64,000 nucleotides of DNA from Flammeovirgaceae bacterium UBA2786 (GTDB lineage: Bacteria; Bacteroidota; Bacteroidia; Cytophagales; Cyclobacteriaceae): contig DEIA01000004.1 of assembly GCA_002352225.1 (NCBI GenBank), positions 1-64,000 on the forward strand. Direction: 5' to 3'. A program made the position numbers and the translations under genes. The notes below the pieces were generated by a model, which did not search any database, had not been told where the DNA came from, and was given only the letters and a program-made list of their open reading frames with translations. Below are positions 7,438-16,006 of the stretch, piece after piece; the first letter of the stretch is position 1; every line of letters starts with the position of its first letter.

Positions 7438-9342
7438 GTGCGTATTATTTTTTCGCTATTAATCGGAGGCTTTGCGTGTACTGCATTTGGGCAAACGGCT
7501 ATTACCAACGATGCAATTGATGAACGGGTGTATCTCTTAAATGAATTGGAGTTCTTCATCGACTCCACTAATTCTGAAATATTCGATCAAGTATCATCTG
7601 CACAAAACAGTAACCGGTTTCAGCGAAGACCAGCCTATCAAAATAAAGATTACCGTTCGGGCGAATCGTACTGGATACGGTTTTCTGTTGAACACATTCC
7701 TACCGAAAAAGTATGGCTCATCGAATTTTATGATCAGACAATCGATCACATTGAAGCCTACCTTCCGCAACCCGATGGGACGTATGAAAAGAAAGTTATG
7801 GGTGATGCCCTTCCTTTTCAAAATAGAAAATTTAACCATAAAAATTTTGAAGTTCAATTATACCGGCACGACAATTCGCTTCAGTATTACTATTTTAAAG
7901 TTCAATCCCACGAGTTTGCGGATATCCGTATAGCCTTCCGTTCAGTCGATCGTTTTATCTCGTATTCACTCAACGAGTATTTTTTGTTTGGTACATTCTA
8001 TGGCATGATTGTAATCATTGCCCTGTATAATTTTCTGGTATTTCTGGCTATCCGCGAGATTAAAAACGTGTACTACATTTTCTATATAATAAGTGTAGCC
8101 TTATATGCCATGAGTCTGGATGGGGTAGGGTTTCAATACATCTGGTCTGCTTACCCGCAATGGAATAATTATGCATCGGGGATATTCTTATACTCAGTAA
8201 TTCTTTGGGCGTTAATTTTTACCCGCAGATTCTTGAGTACACGCACCAAAGCGCCCAGGATTGATCAAGCCTTAAAAATTATGATAGTAATTCGAACGCT
8301 CGTATTTCTTTTCGAGCTGTTCTTCTATCCGGAATTTTTTGCCTTCCGGTTTATTGAGATAGTACCGCTGTCGTTAATCTTCTATTCGGGTGTATATATT
8401 TTGATGCGGGGGTATCGGCCGGCCCGGTATTTTGTTATTGCCTATGGGTTACTGCTGATCGGTTTTTTTGTGCGAAGCCTCGTCTTCTTTAATATCATTG
8501 CGCTTACTACCGTATCGCACTATAGTTTACACTTTAGTTTTGTAGTAGAGATGTTGTTTTTGACATTCGCTCTGGGCGATAGAATTACCATTCTTAAAGA
8601 TAATCGGGATAGAGCGTTGCGTAGAATTATTCATCAGCACGAAGTAAACATGACTCTAAAGGATAAAGTTACACTGGAGTTGGAACAGAAAGTGGCAGAA
8701 AGAACAACCGAACTGAATAACAAGAATGTAGAACTGGAGGAGATTAATACACGGCTAGTAAAACAAACACATGAAATCAACCAGATTAATTCTGTTCTGG
8801 ATCTCGATAATTGGAAATTGAAGAACCGGATAAAGGCGGTGTTGGAAGAACGCCTGATGGAGAAGACAATGGATTATGAAGAGTTCACCACATTGTATCC
8901 GGATTCATTGGCGTGTTATCGTTTTTTGGGAGAACTAAAATGGGATAATACGTTTGCCTGCAGAAAGTGCGGAAACACAAAATACTTTGACGGAGCCCAG
9001 AAGTTTGCCCGGAGATGTACCCGTTGTGGCTACAATGAGTCAATAACCGCTTATACGGTTTTTCATGGAGTAAAATTTCCTATTGAAAAGGCATTTTATA
9101 TTGCTTATCTGGCAGTGGCTGGTAAAAAGACTGCAACCCTGGAAGCCTTATCGGCCCAGTTAAACGTAGGCATTAATGCTATTTGGGGATTTAGAAAGAA
9201 AGTTTTAGAGAGGATTGAAGATTTGAACGAGCAGGGAAATGAGGTTACAGCTACAAAATGGCAAGATGTGATTCTTGATTATGAGCATAAAAACCAAAAA
9301 TCAAAGGCTAAGTCCAGCCGACCTGAAAACGTTTCCGGATAA
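7438..9342 (+). CDS. 7TMR-DISM membrane sensor fused to an IS1595-type transposase zinc ribbon
   Basis: A protein of about 634 residues with an unusual domain order. A signal peptide (cleavage near FGQ) is followed by an extracytoplasmic beta-sandwich of the 7TMR-DISMED2 kind (about 25-170). Seven transmembrane helices follow (about 180-380), and then a long coiled coil (about 395-470). The C-terminus holds a Cys4 zinc ribbon (CRKCG ... CTRCG, about 508-530) and a helical segment (TAYTVFHGVKFPIEKAFYIA). That segment strongly resembles the Zn_Tnp_IS1595 domain of IS1595-family transposases. No DDE catalytic domain follows. The usual output of this receptor family is a kinase, cyclase or LytTR domain, so this looks like a membrane-tethered nucleic-acid-binding output. 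Two GTG codons (7435, 7438) are the only sensible starts. Domain assignments are from pattern recognition. Confidence 0.8.
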   Translation: MRIIFSLLIGGFACTAFGQTAITNDAIDERVYLLNELEFFIDSTNSEIFDQVSSAQNSNRFQRRPAYQNKDYRSGESYWIRFSVEHIPTEKVWLIEFYDQTIDHIEAYLPQPDGTYEKKVMGDALPFQNRKFNHKNFEVQLYRHDNSLQYYYFKVQSHEFADIRIAFRSVDRFISYSLNEYFLFGTFYGMIVIIALYNFLVFLAIREIKNVYYIFYIISVALYAMSLDGVGFQYIWSAYPQWNNYASGIFLYSVILWALIFTRRFLSTRTKAPRIDQALKIMIVIRTLVFLFELFFYPEFFAFRFIEIVPLSLIFYSGVYILMRGYRPARYFVIAYGLLLIGFFVRSLVFFNIIALTTVSHYSLHFSFVVEMLFLTFALGDRITILKDNRDRALRRIIHQHEVNMTLKDKVTLELEQKVAERTTELNNKNVELEEINTRLVKQTHEINQINSVLDLDNWKLKNRIKAVLEERLMEKTMDYEEFTTLYPDSLACYRFLGELKWDNTFACRKCGNTKYFDGAQKFARRCTRCGYNESITAYTVFHGVKFPIEKAFYIAYLAVAGKKTATLEALSAQLNVGINAIWGFRKKVLERIEDLNEQGNEVTATKWQDVILDYEHKNQKSKAKSSRPENVSG

Positions 9343-9569
9343 CAGGTTAATGCCATGCGTTGCACTTCATTGTTTTTTAACAGGGAAATTGCGATTTAAT
9401 ACTTGCGTAAATATGTCAGTTATCGTTTGAAATCAATGTTTTTATTGAGGTAAAACCCAATTTTTGCAACTTCCTGTTTGCGGTAAATAATACAACATAT
9501 TATTATAAAATATTAGCCTTAATTGTTGCTATTATCAATATTCATACTGCGAAACAATCAAACTCGCGT

Positions 9570-12500
9570 ATGTCTATGATCAGAAAATTACTAGTAACTG
9601 CTTTATTATCAGCATTTTTGCTGAATACTGCAATGGCCCAGGACCGGGTTGTGTCTGGGAAAGTGACCTCTGCGGATGATGGAACCGGGCTTCCTGGAGT
9701 AAGTGTGTTGGTGCAGGGTACTACAAAAGGTACAGCTACTGATACGAACGGAGCTTATTCAGTTTCTCTCGCTTCGGGCGAAAGCACTCTTGTGTTTAGT
9801 TTTATTGGATTTAAAACCCAGACAATTACAGTAGGCGCTCAAACCACTGTAGACGTTGTTCTGGAGACTGACGTTACCGCTCTGGAAGAAGTGGTAGTGG
9901 TAGGGTATGGTGTACAGAAAGAAAAAGACCTGACCTCATCAATCAGCACAATTAAATCAGATGAGCTAATCAAAACTCCGCAAGGCCAAGCCATGCAGGC
10001 CCTTCAGGGTAAAGTAACAGGTGTACAGATTGTTAATACCGGTTCCCCCGGAAGTTCGCCAACAGTGCGTATTCGGGGTATTGGTTCCTATCCGGGAATT
10101 GGTAACACAAACCCATTGTATGTAGTAGATGGGATGTTTTTCGATAACATCGATTTTCTTAACCCGGCAGACATTGCGAATATTTCTGTTTTAAAAGATG
10201 CCTCAGCTGCTGCAATATATGGTGTTCGGGCGGCTAACGGGGTAGTTTTAATTACTACTAAATCAGGAAGCTTTAATAAGAAGTCTGAAATTGTTTATGA
10301 TGGATATGTAGGAACGCAGGTTGCCCAAAATGTTTTGAAAATGGCAAATGCTGAACAATTCACTAACATGGCACTTGAGTCTGGCTCGCCAGCTGATATT
10401 TCTTATATAGATGCGGCCATGCAGCGGTATGGAAGAAGCCGGGTTAATCCCAATGTGCCAGACATGAATACCGATTGGTATAAAGAAATTTTGCGCCCGG
10501 CTACTATTCAAAATCATAGCATTAGTATTTCAGGTGGAGATAAGAATACCTCTTATTCAGTTGGAACCAGCTATTTCAAACAAGGTGGTATTCTGGATAT
10601 GAAGAACAGCTATGAACGTTTTAATGTTAGATTAAAACTGGATTATGCAGCCAACGATTGGATAACAGTAGGAGGTAATGCCATGTTAAGTAATGGTATG
10701 ACTTACGGACAATCCGCATCGGCCTGGAATGTAGCCTACTTTGCTGTGCCGGTTATGCCTGTAATAGACGAACAAAATACAAATGCATGGCCTGTACGCT
10801 ACGCAAGTGCGCAAACCCTTGGATACCGCGATGGTAAGAACCCCTTTCCATATATGGACTACAGCAACAATCAGATTAGAACTCGGAAGATTTTGACAAA
10901 CTTTTATGCAAAATTCAATTTCTTTGAAGATAAACTAACTTTTCAAACTACATACAATGTAGGTGGTGCATTCCAGAATGAGCGTTATGTAGGGCTTCCG
11001 TATTACGTATCAAATGCATTACAGAGAAACTTATCCAGCATAACGAAAACATCATACAACACATTTAATCAAATATGGGACAACGTACTGAACTACCGCG
11101 AGAGCTTCGGAAGCCACAACGTAGAGGGTATGCTGGGTATGTCGTACCGCGATGAAGCCTGGGAAAGTTTATCAGGTTCCGGTAACGAATTACAATCTAT
11201 TGATCGGGAAGATACCTGGTTTTTAAGTCAAACACCAACAGAATCCAGAACGGTAACAGATAATGGTAATCGCATTTATGGTCTCTCTTATTTTGGAAGA
11301 GCAGCCTATAACTACAACGAAAAGTATTTTGTGTACGCCACCTTGCGAAGAGATGGAACGATGCAGTATCAGGAAAAATGGGGAACGTTCCCTGCTTTTG
11401 GTGCAGGTTGGGTGTTATCAGAAGAAACTTTCATGAACGATTTACCGGTTAACTTCTTAAAACTAAGAGCAGGTTGGGGTAGGTTAGGAAACAGCAGTGT
11501 TCCTTCCAGTAGCGGAGCCAACACAGCCTCGGTTGTTACCACCGCGGTAAATGGTACGCTTCAGTCCGGAACGGTAGCAACCAATAATTTCTCCTATCTC
11601 TTTTGGGAAGAGGTGGAAGGAACTAACATAGGGTTAGATCTTGAAGTATTAAGTAACAGGTTAAAATTAACGGCAGACTATTACCTGAGAGATACCAAGA
11701 ATGCAGCCATTCCTATTGTTACCCCCATTACAGGCCAGGTAGTAAGCCGCTCATTGGGTGTAATCAGAAACTCAGGTATTGAAGTAGCGTTAAACTGGAG
11801 TGATGAAATAACAAGCGGATTGAGATATAATGTGGGAGTTAATTTTACTACGGTTAAAAATGAAACCCGCGATATATATGGTCAGCCTTATGTTGATGGT
11901 GGATCAGCAGAGTTTCGCCAGCGTACCATTGTAGGGCAGCCATTGGCAGCGTTCTTTGGCTACGAAGTGCTTGGAGTTTATCAAACTACCGAACAGGTAG
12001 CGGCTGATCCAACAGCCGTTGCGCAGGGAGGTATAGTTCCCGGAGACTTCATTTACAAAGACCAGAATGGCGATAATGTAATTGATGATAAAGACCGCGT
12101 AGTATTAGGATCATATTTGCCCAAACTTACCTATGGTGCTAACCTGGGTGTTAGTTATAAAAACTTCGATTTGGGAGTAAATATTTACGGCCAAAGTGGA
12201 AACAAGATTTTGAACCGTAAGCGTGGTGAAATAATTTGGACCAACGATGGTAACATGGATGCGGACCTGGCTATTAACCGGTGGCATGGAGAGGGTACTT
12301 CTAACAAGTATCCTTCATCTGCAGGGTTGCGAAAAGCGTGGAATCAGAAAATGAGCAATTATTTTGTTGAAGATGGTGCATTCTTCAGAATCCAGAACAT
12401 TAACCTTTCGTACAACCTGAAAGAGAAAAATGTAGGTAACTTCAATTTGCCCGATATGCGGTTTACGCTAACAGCAGAACGCCCGCTTACCACATTTAAC

Positions 12501-12596
12501 TACAATGGCTTTAATCCGGAAATAGCAGACGGTATTGATACACAAACCTATCCTATACCCGCTGTTTATACGGCAGGTGTTAGCATTAAATTTTAA
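9570..12596 (+). CDS. susC: SusC/RagA-family TonB-linked outer-membrane transporter
   Basis: Outer-membrane importer of oligosaccharides powered by TonB. The 1008 residues contain a signal peptide ending at AMAQ, a carboxypeptidase-D regulatory-like domain (about 28-110, VSGKVTSADDGTGLPGVSV) and a TonB-box region EEVVVVGYG. A plug domain follows, with the conserved block GVRAANGVVLITTKSG, and then a long 22-strand barrel ending in an aromatic-type C-terminus (AGVSIKF). An alternative start is the second Met, two codons in. The gene is followed at once by susD, as always in these pairs. No extra N-terminal signalling domain for an anti-sigma factor is present, so regulation is not of the sigma/anti-sigma type. 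The 227 bases upstream hold the operon promoter, but I cannot place a convincing -33/-7 pair. Confidence 0.95.
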   Translation: MSMIRKLLVTALLSAFLLNTAMAQDRVVSGKVTSADDGTGLPGVSVLVQGTTKGTATDTNGAYSVSLASGESTLVFSFIGFKTQTITVGAQTTVDVVLETDVTALEEVVVVGYGVQKEKDLTSSISTIKSDELIKTPQGQAMQALQGKVTGVQIVNTGSPGSSPTVRIRGIGSYPGIGNTNPLYVVDGMFFDNIDFLNPADIANISVLKDASAAAIYGVRAANGVVLITTKSGSFNKKSEIVYDGYVGTQVAQNVLKMANAEQFTNMALESGSPADISYIDAAMQRYGRSRVNPNVPDMNTDWYKEILRPATIQNHSISISGGDKNTSYSVGTSYFKQGGILDMKNSYERFNVRLKLDYAANDWITVGGNAMLSNGMTYGQSASAWNVAYFAVPVMPVIDEQNTNAWPVRYASAQTLGYRDGKNPFPYMDYSNNQIRTRKILTNFYAKFNFFEDKLTFQTTYNVGGAFQNERYVGLPYYVSNALQRNLSSITKTSYNTFNQIWDNVLNYRESFGSHNVEGMLGMSYRDEAWESLSGSGNELQSIDREDTWFLSQTPTESRTVTDNGNRIYGLSYFGRAAYNYNEKYFVYATLRRDGTMQYQEKWGTFPAFGAGWVLSEETFMNDLPVNFLKLRAGWGRLGNSSVPSSSGANTASVVTTAVNGTLQSGTVATNNFSYLFWEEVEGTNIGLDLEVLSNRLKLTADYYLRDTKNAAIPIVTPITGQVVSRSLGVIRNSGIEVALNWSDEITSGLRYNVGVNFTTVKNETRDIYGQPYVDGGSAEFRQRTIVGQPLAAFFGYEVLGVYQTTEQVAADPTAVAQGGIVPGDFIYKDQNGDNVIDDKDRVVLGSYLPKLTYGANLGVSYKNFDLGVNIYGQSGNKILNRKRGEIIWTNDGNMDADLAINRWHGEGTSNKYPSSAGLRKAWNQKMSNYFVEDGAFFRIQNINLSYNLKEKNVGNFNLPDMRFTLTAERPLTTFNYNGFNPEIADGIDTQTYPIPAVYTAGVSIKF

Positions 12597-12614
12597 TTCA
12601 TAACGTTGATATCT

Positions 12615-14153
12615 ATGAAAGCTAAAAATAAAATATTCAAAATAGCAGCATTTAGTTTAACCCTGTTGGGGACTTCATGCGAAGTGCTGGATAACCCGCA
12701 ACAAAATCTGGTGTTTGTGGGCGACACAAATTATACACTTACAGAAAACATGGTACAACCCCTGATAGGTGCCTATGCTGAATTTCAGAACAGAGGGTGG
12801 GAACAATTTCCGCTTATTGCCGTGCGCGGTGATGATGTGAATGCAGGAGGGTTGGGCGATCAGCCACAATTTGGTGATACCGATCGGTTTACCTATACAG
12901 TTGATTACTGGATGTATAATTCTGTGTGGCAAGGTATATATGGCGATGTGTTGAATATGCATTCTGCCATGGAGGAAATTACCAAATACAAAGAATTTGC
13001 TCCAAACCCGGTTCTGGCCGATCAATATATTGCAGAGGTTAAGGTACTCCGTGGGTTTTTAATGCTTCAATTATCAAGAGTATGGGGCAATATCTTTATA
13101 CCAACAACTTCAGATCCTTCTGATTTTCTGGTTATGCCACTTTCATCTAAAGATGATGTAATGCAACACATCTCCGATCAAATGGATGAAGCCATTCCGT
13201 TACTTGCTAACCTTAGGCCAAACCAGCGTACCGATGTTACCGGAGGCGTTACCCGGCATACTGCTTTGGCGGTAAAAGCTCTGGCAAATCTTGAGTTAAA
13301 GAATTATCAGGCTGTAGCAGATGCTACTTCTCAGATTATTAGCGCAAACCTATTTACATTAGAACCTGACTACTACGAGTTGTTTAAGATTCCTGGAAAA
13401 TTAAACAATGAGAACTTGTTGGAATTGCAATACACCGATCTTGGACAGGGATCAGGTAATCAAACCAGCTACTTGTTTGCATTTTTTGGTCCGCAAACCT
13501 GGACACCCGCTGTAGCCGGTGCAGGTGGAGGTTGGGGATTTTATGAACCCAGCATGAAGTACATAAAATTCATGCTTAACCGGGGTGAGCAAGAGCGCCT
13601 GCTAACCAGTGTGATTTTTACGAACCGGGGTATTAACGCTATTAAGGAAGATCCAAATTTTGCAACGTTACCCGCCTGGATAAGCAATACTACACCCGAT
13701 AACGATGTATTTCAGGATTACTCACGTGCCATGTTTGCCAGTGGAAAGCATTATTTACCATCTAACCAGTTAACACCCGGCCGTACTTCGTATGGAACAA
13801 ATAAAAACTTTATTTGTATTCGCTATGCCGAGGTATTATTAATGCATGCCGAAGCATTAACCCGGGGTGCTACCAGTTCGGCCATGACTGCCGATGCTGC
13901 TGTTAATCTGGTGAGAGGCCGTGTAGGCTTAGGTGACTTAACAGGCGTAACTTCCCAACAAGTAATGGATGAAAAATTTGCTGAACTGGCTATGGAGTGG
14001 GGAACACGCTATTATGACTTAATTCGTTTGGGCGACCTCGCACCTTTGAGTTATGATGGAAGAACCTTTGACGCGAGCAAAACATACTTGCCTTATCCAC
14101 AAGCACAGCGCGATCAATTAGCCGTTTTGAGAGAAGCAGGAAGCAGTAATTAA
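12615..14153 (+). CDS. susD: SusD/RagB-family nutrient-binding outer-membrane lipoprotein
   Basis: Surface lipoprotein that caps the SusC barrel and binds the oligosaccharide. It has 512 residues, a lipobox LLGTSC near residue 23, and the helical TPR-like SusD fold. Recognisable are the N-terminal segment ending EVKVLRGFLMLQLSRVWG and the C-terminal IRYAEVLLMHAEAL with YYDLIRLGDL. The ATG at 12615 was chosen because it puts the lysine-rich n-region right before the hydrophobic core; an in-frame ATG three codons earlier is possible. It is 18 bases downstream of susC and forms the transport pair with it. Confidence 0.95.
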   Translation: MKAKNKIFKIAAFSLTLLGTSCEVLDNPQQNLVFVGDTNYTLTENMVQPLIGAYAEFQNRGWEQFPLIAVRGDDVNAGGLGDQPQFGDTDRFTYTVDYWMYNSVWQGIYGDVLNMHSAMEEITKYKEFAPNPVLADQYIAEVKVLRGFLMLQLSRVWGNIFIPTTSDPSDFLVMPLSSKDDVMQHISDQMDEAIPLLANLRPNQRTDVTGGVTRHTALAVKALANLELKNYQAVADATSQIISANLFTLEPDYYELFKIPGKLNNENLLELQYTDLGQGSGNQTSYLFAFFGPQTWTPAVAGAGGGWGFYEPSMKYIKFMLNRGEQERLLTSVIFTNRGINAIKEDPNFATLPAWISNTTPDNDVFQDYSRAMFASGKHYLPSNQLTPGRTSYGTNKNFICIRYAEVLLMHAEALTRGATSSAMTADAAVNLVRGRVGLGDLTGVTSQQVMDEKFAELAMEWGTRYYDLIRLGDLAPLSYDGRTFDASKTYLPYPQAQRDQLAVLREAGSSN

Positions 14154-14176
14154 TCAGAACCCTCAATTAAACGAAT

Positions 14177-15889
14177 ATGAGAATCAAAATATTAAAAAAT
14201 AGTATTGCAGCTATAGCCATCATGGCAATGGTGGGTGCTTGTAACGAAGGGATTGACCCGATTAGTGCTGTTGCACCAGGGCCTGATGAAACAGCTCCGG
14301 TGATTTCTGTAACATACCCCAGCGAGGGTACCGAAATTAAAGTGGTAGAGGCCTTAACCTCAATTACCATTAGATTTCAAGTAACAGACGACATTGAGAT
14401 TAAAAGTATCAATGTAAAAATGGATGGTAATGATGTTGCTACGTACAATGAATTTCTGGATTACAGAAAGGCTGTGAAGGAAATTTTGTACGAAAATCTG
14501 AACACAGGAGCACACGTATTAACTATTGTTGCTACCGACCTCGAAAACAAAGTTACGACCACTAACATCAACTTCGAAAAAACACCACCGTATATCCCGC
14601 TTTTTGATGGTGAAACTTTCTATATGCCATTTGATGGTGTTTATACAGATTTGATGACCATTACAGATGCCACACAAGTTGGAACTCCGGCATTTGCAGG
14701 AGAAGGCAAGAAGGGTGGTAATGCGTATAAGGGAGCAACGGATGCCTATCTTACATTCCCAACTGCGGGCTTGTTGGGTACAGAGTTCAGCGCTTCTTTC
14801 TGGATGAAGGTAAACAGTACGCCAGATCGTGCCGGAGTATTGATTGCTGGCCCTCCCGGTATTAATACCAGAACACAGGGATTCCGATTATTCCGTGAAA
14901 ATGCCGGAGGTAAGCAACGATTTAAATTGAATGTCGGCAATGGTACATCAGATATTTGGTTTGATGGCGGTGCAAATGCCGATGTTGTACCAAATACTGG
15001 CGAGTGGGTTCACTTTGCTTTCTCCATTTCAGCAACTAATGCAGCCTTATATATTAACGGCCAGGTAGCTTCACAAGGCGCTCTTGCCGGTGGTGTTAAC
15101 TGGGCAGGTTGCGATGTGCTTTCCATCATGTCGGGCAAACCTCGCTTTACAGAATGGGGACATAATTCAGACCTTAGTTACATGGATGAACTTCGCTTAT
15201 TTGATAAAGCGCTAACACAAGCCGATGTATTGGATATTATGGATAGCGATTATTCACCTAAGTACGATGGTGAAGTATTCTATATGCCATTCGATGCAGA
15301 TTATGGTGATCTGGTAGGAGGAGAAAATGCAACTGTTGTTGGATCTCCTTCGCTGCAAACCGGTAAAGTTGGAAAGGCCTATGCGGGCGCTACCGATTCA
15401 TATCTTACATACCCGCTATCGGGTTTGGGATTGGGTAACGCATTTAGTATTTCATTCTGGTACAAGGTCAACACCACACCTGACCGGGCTGGTGTCATAA
15501 CGGTAGGCCCTCCCGGAATTAACACCCGAACCAGCGGTTTCCGTTTGTTTCGTGAAAATGGAGCCAATACATTTAAGAGTAACTTAGGTATTGGTACAGG
15601 AGATTCCTGGAATGATGGAGGTGCTATATCACCGACCGACTGGGTATTTGTTACTATGGTTGCAGGGGGTGGATCGCATGGAATTTATGCTAATGGAACT
15701 TTACTGAGAGCCGAATCTACCTATACCGGCCAGGTTAGCTGGGCTGATTGTGTAAATTTATCGATTGGTTCAGGGGCTCCAGTGTTTACTGAATGGAATC
15801 ATCTTTCCGATAACAGTTTGATTGATGAAATCAGGATATTTAACCGTAAACTCACACAAGCTGAGATTCAGGATATGATGAACGATTAA
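14177..15889 (+). CDS. Twin-LamG surface lipoprotein, SusE-position glycan-binding protein
   Basis: 570 residues with a lipobox MVGAC at about residue 22. An Ig-like segment follows (about 38-135, starting ETAPVISVTYPSEGTEI). Two concanavalin-A/LamG (laminin-G-3) domains of about 195 residues each cover the rest. The two copies are clearly homologous: DGETFYMPFDGVYTDL and DGEVFYMPFDADYGDL open them, and both carry PDRAGV, GPPGINTRT, GFRLFREN and TEW-H--D motifs. Placed directly after susD, this is the usual position of SusE/SusF-like surface glycan-binding proteins, so a role in capturing the glycan on the cell surface is inferred. No catalytic residues of a LamG-fold glycosidase are evident to me. 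Confidence 0.85.
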   Translation: MRIKILKNSIAAIAIMAMVGACNEGIDPISAVAPGPDETAPVISVTYPSEGTEIKVVEALTSITIRFQVTDDIEIKSINVKMDGNDVATYNEFLDYRKAVKEILYENLNTGAHVLTIVATDLENKVTTTNINFEKTPPYIPLFDGETFYMPFDGVYTDLMTITDATQVGTPAFAGEGKKGGNAYKGATDAYLTFPTAGLLGTEFSASFWMKVNSTPDRAGVLIAGPPGINTRTQGFRLFRENAGGKQRFKLNVGNGTSDIWFDGGANADVVPNTGEWVHFAFSISATNAALYINGQVASQGALAGGVNWAGCDVLSIMSGKPRFTEWGHNSDLSYMDELRLFDKALTQADVLDIMDSDYSPKYDGEVFYMPFDADYGDLVGGENATVVGSPSLQTGKVGKAYAGATDSYLTYPLSGLGLGNAFSISFWYKVNTTPDRAGVITVGPPGINTRTSGFRLFRENGANTFKSNLGIGTGDSWNDGGAISPTDWVFVTMVAGGGSHGIYANGTLLRAESTYTGQVSWADCVNLSIGSGAPVFTEWNHLSDNSLIDEIRIFNRKLTQAEIQDMMND

Positions 15890-15909
15890 TTTTTCGTTCG
15901 TAAAGCAGT

Positions 15910-15926
15910 GATGAGGAAACCTCATC
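15910..15926 (+). other. Short hairpin between the LamG gene and the glucoamylase-fold gene
   Basis: GATGAGG / CCTCATC form a seven-pair stem with an AAA loop, 20 bases after the stop codon of the LamG lipoprotein. It is followed by CTTT rather than a long T run. It may attenuate or stabilise the mRNA ends within the locus. Confidence 0.45.
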
Positions 15927-15967
15927 CTTTATGGGTTTAATTGTTTATTGTTTAGGAGTTTTTTGTA

Positions 15968-15995
15968 AGAGGATACCGGTTTCGGTATCCTCTTT
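15968..15995 (+). terminator. Hairpin with terminator character inside the glycan locus
   Basis: AGAGGATACCG / CGGTATCCTCT form an eleven-pair stem with a four-base loop, followed by a short T run. It lies 11 bases before the start of the next gene on the same strand. It could end part of the susCD transcripts, giving the binding and transport genes a different dose from the enzymes. Confidence 0.65.
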
Positions 15996-16006
15996 ACTTA
16001 CCAGTC

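Noticed and set aside
8956..9260. Possible IS1595-family insertion sequence at the end of the sensor gene
   Set aside because: The zinc ribbon is in frame with the receptor, no DDE catalytic core, terminal inverted repeats or target duplication follows, so it is a domain, not an element.
9343..9569. Promoter candidate for the susC operon
   Set aside because: Several TTG and T/A-rich stretches are present, but no TTG-N19-TAnnTTTG pair fits; a near match (TATCGTTTG) has one base too many.
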